From contig NW_024037056.1 in assembly GCF_015706575.1 (NCBI RefSeq), positions 10,119,176 through 10,183,175 on the forward strand: 64,000 bases of DNA. The letters are read 5' to 3'. The DNA comes from Patiria miniata. Lineage: Eukaryota; Echinodermata; Asteroidea; Valvatida; Asterinidae. Both the position numbers and the translations under genes were made by a program. The notes under the pieces were generated by a model. It saw only the letters and a program-made list of their open reading frames with translations. It did not search any database and was not told the DNA's origin. Position 1 is the first letter of the stretch. Every line of letters begins with the position of its first letter. Positions 31,834-43,200 of this stretch are shown here, one piece after another.

Positions 31834-31985
31834 CTCGGTGGTCGAGTGGTTAAAGACTTCTGCACTAGAAAGCAGGAGTTCGTGGGTTCGAGTCCCACCC
31901 GAGTGATTGTTTTTCCAACCTTTACGCAGGAGGTAACACATTGGGTATACATTGTTTTTATAAGTCGGTGAAGGGCAAAACCTAA
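31834..31985 (+). mobile_element. tRNA-Ser-like SINE, copy 1
   Basis: The head (31834-31905) has a tRNA shape: acceptor CTCGG/CCGAG, D-arm GGTCGAGTGGTTAAAG, loop CTAGAAA as in serine tRNA (AGA), T-arm GTGGGTTCGAGTCCCAC with B-box 31885-31895. It lacks a proper variable arm and a paired anticodon stem in register. A non-tRNA tail (GGAGGTAACACA...GGTGAAGGGCAAAACC) recurs at 60304-60405, so this is a SINE. Confidence 0.75.
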
Positions 31986-34112
31986 CATCACCCAGATGCA
32001 AATTCATCTTATGAATACTGAAAGATATAACGTTAAAAATAATTTGTCTCCTCTCGGACTTGTAATTCTCTTCATGGTGTCGACAAAAACTAAAGTGTTA
32101 AAAAGTATACTTAAATTTAACCTTTATCTTTTATCGTCTTTCTTAAGAAGCGCTTTTGTTACTGTACAGTATTCTTTTAAAAACTACCCCTCATCTTGTT
32201 TATATTTACACATGCTAGAACTGTTGTAATATTTGTGTGGTTTTTTTTTTTAATTTAAAAATTTGAGTGAGTGATTTAAAAAGATATTTTTTATATCTGA
32301 GTTGGAATATATAGTATTGAATAAAAACCAGTCAGCTTTGTTTACATACTTTTCTATTTAACATGTATCATTTTCCTTATATCTTCAATTAAAATTATCC
32401 ATTATCTTTATAAAGTTGTTTTATTAAGTTTTCTCAGTAGAGTATGTATTTAGTTATATAAACCAATTAGAAGTTAAAAATTCACGGGTAATTGGATCTG
32501 AACCGCTATTTTATATACAAATGCACGCCACCTAATTTATAACGAAAGAATGTGTTAGGAAGGCTTGGATTAGTTTTGTATCATCAGTTTTGGTTCTGTA
32601 TATAAATTCACAATCTATATTATTCACGGTTGACCTAAAACTTTGTGAGTTTCTTTCCATATGCCTTTTGTTTTACAGAATTGTAAGACGATAGAATCGG
32701 TCCCCTGCTCTCACTTATGCCCCTGCAGCTTGTCTTAATCACCAATGTCAACCGTCACTTCGAGAAATTGTTTGGTTTTGGTACCTTTGTCCCCTGTCAT
32801 TCTCATGATCTACTGCCGTGCTTCATGTTCACATTGTATCAGCGGCGGCGGAACGCTTTTCAAACTGGGGGAGGGGGGCAACACCAAAATGGGGCACTTG
32901 CTCAGAAAAGGGGGCACCTTCCGTCGGTGTGAAAGTAAAGGAAAAGAATATGGTCCCGTTCATTTCGCTATAAACCTATAAGACGAGGAACAAATTATGA
33001 ATATGTTGTCCATCTTGCTCTTTGTGTTTCTTTTACCTAGTAATGTAAAGAGACCTAGAGACCTTTTTTGTTTATAACGAGAGTTGCACTCGTTCAAGTT
33101 TTGTTTTCATCTCGACGGAGCACATTTATAACCTCTAGATGGGCATTTCTGTTGGCCTGGGATATTCTTAGGGGAAAGTGCCTTAAAGGAGCCGGGTTAT
33201 TTTGACCATCTCACAGACGGGGGGGGGGTGGATTCCGCCCTTTCCCTCAGATTTCGGCCATTGATTGACGAAAAAATATGAAACTCGGTGCAAGCATAGA
33301 ACAATTTAATATAAAGATACCCAAGAAATCTCATTACTATAGGTTAAAGGGTTTTGGAATTATCGGCTAATTTATTATCCATATGCACCAATAGTTATTC
33401 TGGTGTGTGTACACCACATATGGGGACATTTAGTTTGCGCGCAGAGCGCCGAAAAAAATTCGCTGCGCAGTAACCCATAGTCTGAATTTTATGGGTTTTT
33501 TGGGGGGGTATCCAAAGATGCAAAAGACTCGAGGCTAAAAAGTCAGGGAAGCTCGGGTTGGGGATTGTTTTTCAAGGGTATTGTAAAGAGATTCTGCCCC
33601 GGCCATTTTAGGGTTAAGTAAGTAGGTTAAAATTTCTGTCAAAGTGGGTTTCCTTCTTTATGCACCACCCTGTTTATACCAGTGTGGAGCATATTTTGAT
33701 GGCAGTTAGTTTTACAACAAAGCGATTCGGGTCCAAACTCCAATTTTCACGGCGCTGAAAGCCAATCACGCATAGCAAAAATGCCATTCAAGCAATCTCC
33801 ACGGGATACCAACCATACTATATCGGTAACAATGACTTGTAAATCAGACCAACCCTGTTATTCAACCTGACACAAACGTTTAGTTCCGATGTTTACGGAT
33901 GAACAAGAATTGCTCGAGTTTAGCAGTACCATGGTGGGCATATCACCGCATGCAAACAGAAAAATCTAGGCAGAACTTGCTCAACTTGTTTGAATTTGAG
34001 TTTTCGAGTGGCCACTCAAATTCAGTTCAATATTTCTTCTTCAAAACTTTTAAATATCTGTAATGGCTCTAAAGGAGCGTTACTAAATAGTTAATGCTTC
34101 TGTGTAAAAATA
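31986..34112. other. Intergenic OATP-2 to OATP-3, first part
   Basis: AT-rich to about 32700, then G-rich patches (32860-32920, 33220-33240, 33495-33510) of the kind found inside small TIR elements. A solo end of the type 1 mariner-like MITE lies at 33615-33672 (GTGGGTTTCCTTCTTTATGC, then ACCACCCTG). No gene seen. Confidence 0.5.
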
Positions 34113-34546
34113 CAGGGTGTCCCAAAAATGTTGTGCAAGCAGATATCCTTTAATTTCTCAAAAACTACTTGACATGAGTATTTCACCTTGATGGAGCATA
34201 TTGATTGTACCCTTGTGTATATTCAGTAAAAATGCCCTAAACATCCGTTCATGCAAACCAGAGATCTAACAGATCATAAAATGCTATGAGTTTCTCACCC
34301 ATTCCAATGAGATGGGATTTACACATTTCAATTAATTTACATCGGAGTGAAAAGGCCCATGACAATCAATAGCCTTTTACAATCTGTTAGATCTCTGGTT
34401 TGCATGAACGGATTTCCATGGCATTTTCACAGATTGTACTCAAGAGTATATTATTGATATGCTCCATTGAGATGAAATACCCATGTTGCGTTGTTTTTGA
34501 GAAATTAAAGGATATCTCACTGCACACCTTTATGGGGGGACACCCT
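34113..34546. mobile_element. Mariner-like foldback MITE, type 3
   Basis: The left end CAGGGTGTCCCAAAAA is preceded by TA; the right end is GGGGGACACCCT then ATA. Arms share TCTAACAGAT / ATCTGTTAGATCTC and TTTGCATGAACGGAT. It is a third CAGGGTG-ended hairpin in this window with an unrelated interior. Confidence 0.75.
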
Positions 34547-34683
34547 ATATATCGCGGTAGTTGCCCTCTAAGGCTCATGAACTTTTACGATTTCCCCAAA
34601 GCAATTTTCATGATAGACTCGTCTTGAGACTTCAGCTAGTGCACAGGCCCATCGTCTGCAAGAGAGTATAACTTGCTGTTACT

Positions 34684-34980
34684 TCCGCCAAGGAGGTTAT
34701 GTTTTCATCGGATTCGGTTAGTTTGTTGGTTTGTCTGTTAACAAGATAACTCAAAAAGGTTTGGACGGATTTACATGAAAACATTTGTAGGGGTGGTACT
34801 AGGTACTAGTACAAATCGATTAGATTTTGGAAGTGATCCGGATCTGGGGCTGGATCCAGGATTTGTTCTAAGGATTCTTCACCATTTATGCAAGTATTTC
34901 TTTTGGCATGTACTGACAATATAGCGGGGAATTGTTTAGCCTTGGCGGAGGTTTGCGCTCTCTGAGTGCTTTCTAGTTGA
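34684..34980. repeat. Interspersed repeat with CCGCCAAGG ends
   Basis: Starts TTCCGCCAAGGAGGTTATG and ends CTTGGCGGAGGTTTGCGCTC plus TCTGAGTGCTTTCTAG, so the ends are inverted (CCGCCAAGG/CCTTGGCGG). Sequences of this type are, from memory, common in many marine invertebrates. No coding capacity. Family name uncertain. Confidence 0.55.
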
Positions 34981-37900
34981 AAAGATGGAATCAAAGCACA
35001 ACAGACCAGCAGGCCAAGCGCAAGTAGTTGAAGGACACCTGTATTTACCAGAGAAAATGCAAAATCGCAACGTCATAGCCTTGGCCCAGAAACATCCCTA
35101 GATGACTTATATTTAGAAAACAACAAATCTGGTACCCAGGCTTATTCAATGACAGTAAAAAGAGTTCATCGATTGACGTAAGGGACCACAATCTATTCAA
35201 ACCTGGGTCAAAAGTATCTCGCGTGCCACGGGGTCCTGTTAGGTAAGGCTTTTGTGTATATGCACGTAAGTTGTTTTCATTTCAAGCGGCTCGAATCGTA
35301 AATCAAGGTTGCTAGAACAAGCCGAGGTCACTACAGCAAATACAATAGACGCTTTTTTAGACGGTGTCCTGGTAAATTATACATGGCATACCAGAACTGT
35401 ATACCGCTCGTTGTTGTTAAAAGGAGGACAGTCCTTTACAAAATCCACAACAAGTTTGGGGCCGGGGGGGGGGGGGGGGCAAAGCCAACAATGGCGCACC
35501 AAGATGTTGTCTAGTGGTATCCTGAAACCATAATCACCATAAGTGACATCCCTAATCGTTCACATTCTTTTCCAAACACGCCTTTTAACAACTAATCTCT
35601 GCGTATTATGAATTATAAAGTCTACAACATCTGACATAATCTCAATGGACAAGATGGCAAATTCACCACTCAAGTTCAAAGTACTTGATGTGATGTGGCG
35701 TGTCCCCATTCGAGAATCCGCGAGGCGAATCCCTCTATAATATTCCATTCAACAAGTTAATTAAATTTCCTTTCTCGGATTGGAGCCGTGGTCCTGAAAT
35801 AGCTTTTTATTGATTTTTATGACCAAACTGTTTGCGCAACTTCTCTGTTGTCCTTTGTCATACACTACTTCACACCAATAATACCCCATTTTTCAAGGTT
35901 TTTTCAATTCAAGTGGGAAACTGGCCAGAAGTGCAATCACAGCATGGTACGACAAGTGTCTCTGTGAGCAAAAGTGCCACTAGATCAAATTTGTTTAATT
36001 CAAATTCAAACAAAAAACGGGGGCAAACGTTGTTTGCGAAGTTGTAATGCTCACGCTACGCATATGATTATTTTTTACCATGATAACAATAATGAAAGCT
36101 GGAGTCTCTCCAAGAAAGCTTCTTGATTTGTCTTTAATGTAACTGTTGGTATTACAAAAGATTTCACTCTACTTTCATTTTTAAATTCAATAGCTAATGT
36201 ATTTGTCTTTGAAATCACAGTCTATAGAACACTGCTTTCCCCTCCCCCCTCCCCCCCCCAAAAAAAACAGCTTTTACACCAAATAATGACAAACAAATGT
36301 GTCAATATTACACTACTTAATGATGTTTTGATCAACAGTTTTAAGCACACGAAACACGGCACGGTATACAATTTCCAAACAACCAAACGAACGGTTTGAG
36401 ATTCCAGGATTCCCCATTTTTAAGAGGAAAAAACGGTGTGGGCTACCATGGACGCTGTGTGTGGTTTACTGTCCCACTCCTGCGACTGAGTCAACACTGT
36501 AGTCTATAAAGACGCTGGTATCTCTAGAGCAATTGAACTTGTGTTGATTTTGACGTTGGACAAGGTCGCATTATTTTCATCTTTACATTACAGGTGTTCC
36601 ACAACATGGGGGTTGAGTTTAAAAGGGTTGTTCGTGTCAAAGACCGCTTGAGCAATCTCAGTATCATTGAAAATAATTATGACGATAGACGAACAATTCC
36701 TTCTGGTTAAACAGTGACATTTTTATACGAAACTTCAACGCTTTCCGTAGAATACAAAGTTGTTTTTATGCTTACTAACGTACAAAGTCTGCCTTGTTTT
36801 GCTAAATTCTAGATTTCCCTATGACATGCACCTACACAGCTGTGTACATAGCTGGAAGCGTAAGTTTTAAAGTACATTGTTGATTATTTTCCATTCATAT
36901 TTGAGTGGAGTTTTCAAGATTGTTTGTTTCACTAGAAGCGCACTAGCCTGCAGCTGCTGAGTCATTGCTGTCAGGTACGCTTATAGGAATGTCACACACT
37001 AAACGATATTAGGTCCACAAAACCAATCGCCATAATCGAAAACATTTTCCCAAAGAAAATAAGCAGGGTCTCAGCAACAAAACGGTGACAGATTCGATAT
37101 AAATACTGTTTGATCTCAAAGCAGTAACTCGGTGATTGATTGTTCACTATTATGTTGTCTGAAACCCTGAGGCAGCAAATACATTCATAGGCCGCGTTAC
37201 CTGTGACGTCAATCCGACAGACAACCACCCGGCAACCCAAACATTTCAGCCTCTGTTGCAAATGGCCCACATTAAAAAGCACATGTCAACACGTTTAAAC
37301 CGCTTATATTTCAATAGATATGTATGCGGTGCAGAAGAAAACTGATTGCATCACGTGATCACAAACCCAATTTTATAACAAAAAATAAAATTTAAAAAAA
37401 AATTGACATGGCCTATACAATAGTGTATGTTGCATAAAGTACATTTTGAGGACCAAATAAAGCATTTACGGTCAGGATCGTTACGACGGATGGTGTACTT
37501 TCGGAGCAGTAAAGTTGCGGCACCAAGCTGTGCAAGATACGATTTAATTCAGGATATGGAGCGTGTCGGTTGGCCCTACGTCATTTCAAAGAGAAATTGG
37601 CTGTTTGAAGACCAGGGAGTAATTTATGGCGGTGGTACCGCATGACCTCTTCAAAGCTGAGGTGTTTACTCTAGAGCTAAATTTCGACCAAGGCCAAGTA
37701 TTCTGACCTAATTGAAACAAACTTCATGATATTAAAAGAATCATTCAGATGACCCAATTTCAAGACAGGCGAGGAAAACAGAACAAAAAATATAGAATTG
37801 ATAAGACGACCAAATACCAAGAAAGGGGTTGGAAGAAAAATCCAACCACATCATACCAATTTAACATCAAAACACCTGTTTTGACAGTTCACTTGTTGAT

Positions 37901-37997
37901 TTTGGCTTGTTTACCTCTATGTAGATGGATACAAACTCATACACACACAAATATATACTAGAATATGCCTTTATCCTTAAAATATATAAACAGTTAG
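34981..37997. other. Intergenic OATP-2 to OATP-3, middle
   Basis: No recognisable gene. Poly-G run at 35462-35478 and poly-C/poly-A run at 36240-36265. The open frame at 37427-37645 (72 aa) resembles nothing I know and has no supporting signals. Confidence 0.45.
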
Positions 37998-38215
37998 CAA
38001 AGTATGTAGGGTCTGCGGTAAAACCAGGTGAATTTGATCTCTTTTGAGTTGTGCGGTTTTGAGAAGAACCAGTTGTTTTAACTCGACGTCACCAGTAGTG
38101 TCTCCTTGACGAACAGAGCACACTTTATTCGAAAATTAGAGTTATAACGGCTGGTTCTTGTCTGAAGCACACAACTCAAAAGAGATGGTGTTACCGCAAA
38201 CCTTCCATACTTTGT
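37998..38215. mobile_element. Short foldback element
   Basis: The left arm CAAAGTATGTAGGGTCTGCG, GGTAAAACC..ATCTCTTTTGAGTTGTG recurs inverted on the right (CACAACTCAAAAGAGAT..GGTGTTACCGC, CTTCCATACTTTG). About 218 bp with roughly 60-bp arms. Confidence 0.7.
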
Positions 38216-39835
38216 TCATGTCAGCATGCAAACCTACAAGTCTCATAAATACTGTTGTAAAGTGTCGACGGAGGCTGTTTATTCTGACCTAATTCAAACA
38301 AAACGTCAGCGTAAGAACCGTTACTGTTCTTCAGTATGTAATTTTTGTTTCAAAATGGCGTGCAAAGACTTCAACAACTAAACGCCTTTATGACCTTGCC
38401 GTTCTGGGGGCATGATATCTTCAAAGGTTCAGGGATTTTGAGGGTGCTTTGCAGGGCTCTGTACGCCACCTAACCTAATATAGCTCACTTTGTCATGGGC
38501 ACCACTGTTCGGCGATGTGAAACTCAGAATGACAAAGTGACTCGAAGTCTGAACAATACGACGTAAAATAAATATCGTTTTTTGTTCGCCCTGCAATCCA
38601 CTTTCAATAGCCGAGCGAGGCGCGCGTGGAATTAGTTTGCCGGTGGGATTACTGACAGTATTCCAAGCTAACTTTCACCATTCGCATTCAGAGTGAAAAT
38701 TGGTTTAAGTTCAAATCGTTTGCTAACAGAAGCAAGATGAAGTCGGCTTTTGATGCTTCCTGACACCAAAAGGAATTCTGAAGACTATTTGCAGGTAGTG
38801 AAGTCATGTTTAGTTGTTGTGCAAACATTTATTGAATTCCTCTTTTATCTGCCGGCGAAATGTATTATTTGCTTTGGAATGTTTACCACGTCCCTCTAGA
38901 AATTCAATGGCGCTATAAACCTCTGAAGCGTCAAGTTCGGGCTGGAGTAAATAGGCGTGGCTTTGCCCTATCGACAACAGGTGCATGTAAGTCAAAACCT
39001 GCGCATTAATAGGACTGGGTACTTCTCTTTCTGAAAACATCGGCCACTCGACAAAGTGAATCGAAGCCAGTGGCGGTAAGTTGTGTCTAGCACACGAGGT
39101 CAAGGTATTTTGTTTATATTTTAAAGGTGAAATTAAAAGTTACTTTACTAAAACCCCTTTTAGATTGGGGTTTCGTATAATTGTTTTTTTTTTCTATCGT
39201 GGCAGTTGCCTAAAGGCCATTCATCAAACTTGTTTGTCATGAATGCGTTTCATGTACAACAATGTCGTTCATTTCCATGGCATGTTGTCAACATTATAGC
39301 AAATCCTACTTTTTGCGCAGTCGTGTTCAATGAGTTGTAGTGGTGTGATATTTTGAACTAAGTAAATTAACAAGCATGACCGTTCCTGACAGAACTGAAA
39401 ACTTCTTAATTACTTAGTAATCTACATGAACTAAACGTGTCCAATGTTTTTAATTAATAGGTTCTTCATCACAGGAATCATCTTTAAAAATTGAAGCATT
39501 ATATAGCTTCTTCACGGATTTGATGCATCTTCCCATACTGTGTTTTTATGGTGAAATGTGAAGAAGAAAAAAAGTACATGCATTGTTGACAACAGTCCTT
39601 GGTGCTCCGACTAAACAAGGCTATGATATAGTCCTTCTGTGGATGATACCCCAATTTATACTGTCAGTAAGTCTTGGAGACTTTTGGGTTTTTTGCACAA
39701 TGTATTAGTTTGTTTGGGTATCACTAAACAGCATTTATGTATGTATGAATACATAAATGGAAACAAACTAACAAGCAAACAAACAAATATTTATACAACT
39801 TGTATTGAATATGCGCACCTTGGTTTACTTTCCAG
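38216..39835. other. Region upstream of OATP-3
   Basis: Should hold the OATP-3 promoter and a non-coding first exon, since the ATG exon starts at an acceptor (39835). A consensus donor (GGCG|GTAAGT at 39075/39076) is a weak candidate for that exon's end. No gene is visible otherwise. Confidence 0.4.
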
Positions 39836-40231
39836 GTTCATCGGTTACAGATATCCAGTTATTAATTGAGGGATTCCAGAGCATCTCAAGATGTGCAGCC
39901 TCTTCCACCGTCCGGCCTTCTTCGGCTTTTGCTTCACCCTCTTATTGATCCTCCAGGTCAGCGTGGGGATCTACATCGGCGGGATTCTGACCACCCTGGA
40001 GACGCAGTACCGCATCAAGTCCGCGGTTGCCGGCATCGCCGTCTCGACCAGCGACATCGCCAGTCTGATCTCCATCCTCGCCGTGACTTATGTGGGGAAG
40101 AGCTGGCATCGGCCGCGGATCATCGGGATCCTCGCAATCATGACCGGCCTGGGTGGGATTCTTAGCGGGATGCCTCACTTCATCTACCCGGCCTACAGGG
40201 AAACTGGATTCTTTTCCGCCGGAAATGTGAA
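39836..40231 (+). CDS. OATP-3 exon 1 (5' UTR 39836-39890, coding 39891-40231)
   Basis: Acceptor TTTCCAG at 39835. ATG at 39891 gives MCSLFHRPAFFGFCFTLLL; residues 1-114 with TM1-TM3. The donor AA|GTAGGT leaves AA of a split codon, so the residue is Asn here and Ser in the paralogues. Confidence 0.92.
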
Positions 40232-43200
40232 GTAGGTTTTCTTTCTTTTTTTGCACTTTTAAATCTAGTGTTCAACTTTTGAGCACATCATAATCCGTTG
40301 TTTGCAACAGTCTATAAACATTTAAACGCGTTCAAGGGGTAAAGGGGACGAACTTGTGTTCACAGAGTGCCCATCTCTCTTCAAAGCGATTAGGCCAGAC
40401 TCCTCCATGTAATGCTGCTGTGGGGACCGTTACTCCTCCACAGCGAGTCTGTTACCTTCCCAGCATTTAATATACCGGTACCCATTTAACACCTGGGTTG
40501 AGAGGAGTACTTGAGATAAAGCGCCTTTACTCAAGAGCTCAACATGCGGCAACGGCGGGGCTCGAACCAACGATCTCACGATCATGAATCCTGCGCTCCA
40601 CCGCACACGTGCAAAGGAGAAATGTCATTATTATAGTAAAAGGCCTAGATTAAATTTTGATTAATTCAGGAAGCTGCTGCCGTGTTTGTTGGAGTGAATC
40701 ACAATGCCGGTACTATTTTCTGTGTCTGAAGCTGTGGTTTATAGAGTGCTGTGCTATAGAGTGCTGTGCTATTTGGAAGTCTGATTGTGGGCAACAGCTT
40801 TTCACCACACTTTTTATTCATTCAAGAACTGGCTAATATGAAAAGCGCTGTTGCCATATATTTGTATAAACTTATGTTTAGATTGAAAGAGTATGCTTTG
40901 CATTAATTGTGAGGGAGTCATCACAGAGAGTGTTATCAAGCGTCAATGTTTGACATAACAGTTTTACAACGAATGTGTTAGCTCGATTTACCGCTCTATC
41001 TTTACTTTGGAAACCATGGTTTAATTTAACAATTTTGTAGTGAAGTGCCATTTTTCCCTCTATTTTTGCAGTACGAGCATCACTCAGTGTGATGCCGAGC
41101 GAGAGGCCCCGGAATGCGAGGCCGGGGAAGGGGGGTCCCGGATCACCGAGATGTGGGCCTTGTTTCTCGGTCAGGCTATCATGGGACTGGCTTACGGCCC
41201 ACTGTTCCCTATCGCCCTGACCTACCTGGATGATCAAGTCAAGGGAAGCACCACACCGTACTACATATGTAAGTAATGGCAAATTTCCATGATTGTTCCT
41301 ACAATGCCATACACTCTTAAACGTCCCTGGTCAGATTCGACCCGGAATTCGGGTCCATTTGATCCCATACTTTTCAGGATCCAAACTAAAACTTTTCAGA
41401 ATCAAAGCTGACACTTTTCAGAATCAAAGCTGACACTTTCCAGAATCAAAGCTGACACTTTTCAGGGTCAAAGCCGACACTTGTCAGAGTCAAAGCTGGC
41501 ACTTTTCAGGGTCAAAGCTGACCCTTTTCCTGGTCAAAGTTGACAATTTTGTGAGCCACAGTGACACTTTTCAAGAAGTGTCTGGATATTTATGGGTCAA
41601 AAGGACCCTGCAATTGATTCATGAAATGACGAAGGTGTCATTTTGGCTCGGAAAAGTGTAAGTTCTGACCCTGAAAAGGTTCAGGCCAAATATAACCCAG
41701 ACATCTGGTCATTCTGACCAGAGTCCTTGGTCAATCTGACCAGGTGTAACACCACTACTAAGGAACACCTGACTACAATGTTAAGTATTGGCTAAATCCA
41801 TTATCAGATTATTACTTGTAAACTTTTCCTACAACTGCCATAACGCCAATACCTTACCGTTCTTCATCGATATTGATATTGGTAGGCCTACATTTCCATG
41901 TTTAGATGCTATTCGTACACTGTCATAACACCACTAGGCCTACTACACTAGTTACTACAAGTATTGGTAGATTTAAGTAACTGTATAGGCCTCATTGTTA
42001 TTCCTCCTTTGCCAAGGTATCTTGGTAAACTTTATACAAAGTGTTGCTTTTGTAAATTTATCTTTATAGGAAACACCTTAGAGTTATTTAAGGTACCTTC
42101 GGGAGACAGGGGCATAAGGGCTAACTTTGATGTCTCCCTAATGCCACAGGAATACTCTAAATAAGTTTCTTGTCGTTTGTTAGTAAAACTAACAAAAGTT
42201 AGTTTTTCTAGGTGTGAGTCATTTAGAAATAGGGAAAGTTGGGTAAGGTGATGTCAACCGGGTCAAATGTATTTGTCAAAGAACATTTGTAAATACAAGT
42301 CTATGGGAATGTCTTCCTAATGTATCATTCCCGGGAATTATTTTAAGTTTTAAAATTTTCATTCTAGGGTTTTGCTTTTCACAGATATAACTTTAAAGAG
42401 CATGTTAATTCTAAGTCGCGGTTTTTTTTAAATAGCAGGAGCCTACATCTAAACTAGTGTATATACCAATATAAAAGAAAGTGCCAGCACAGGAAATTCT
42501 CTCAAACAAACGACACGAAAAAAAGACCAGAGAGTGCCAGAACAGGCAATTATCTCAAATGACACGAAAAGAGACTATAGGTGATGAGTCAGCGATACCC
42601 TTTCCGCATATGTTTCATATAGTCGGCAAAGCATCCCGGGGGAAGCATCACACCAACTTAGAGAGAAGACAATAAGAAGAAATTACAGTTTTAGAGGCGG
42701 GAGGAAAAGCCCAGAGGAATATTCTGGGGAAAACCACGGAATCAGGTAGGGACTGAAAACCCAATCCACGTACTGGCACAGGCGGAATTGGAACCCGGGT
42801 CACAGCGGTGGATGGCGAGGAAAGTACTGCTTAGTCAATCTAATCGTCCTGAATCTATTATCTTATACACTTAGAAAATATATACATATATATTGATCTA
42901 TATCAGACACAAAGTAAACAAAACACCGAAAGAAAACTACGCCTACATAACTAGAAAACATGCCTCCAACAACCAAGAGCAAACGACTTACCCCCCGTCC
43001 CCTTTGTGGCCTTTCAGAAAGGGTACGGTAAACCATCACAAAAGTATCAGACTCAGGTTTGGTAAACAAAACCATTGGATCCTTTGTTGATTTTTACGTT
43101 TCGCATGGACGATATCGATAACCAAAAGTGCAAAGAATATTAAGCGAACGTGACTTTGTTAGAAGAAAAAAAAGAGGAGTGGTAAAGACTAATACGGACG

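Noticed and set aside
31834..31905. Possible functional tRNA-Ser gene
   Set aside because: No long variable arm, only five acceptor pairs, anticodon stem out of register, and the adjoining tail recurs at 60304-60405, so it is a SINE.
37427..37645. 72-aa open frame in the OATP-2/OATP-3 intergenic region
   Set aside because: No similarity to a known family and no supporting signals.
39071..39080. GTAAGT donor as the end of the OATP-3 leader exon
   Set aside because: A single donor match in 1.6 kb is expected by chance; no promoter motifs stand out near it.
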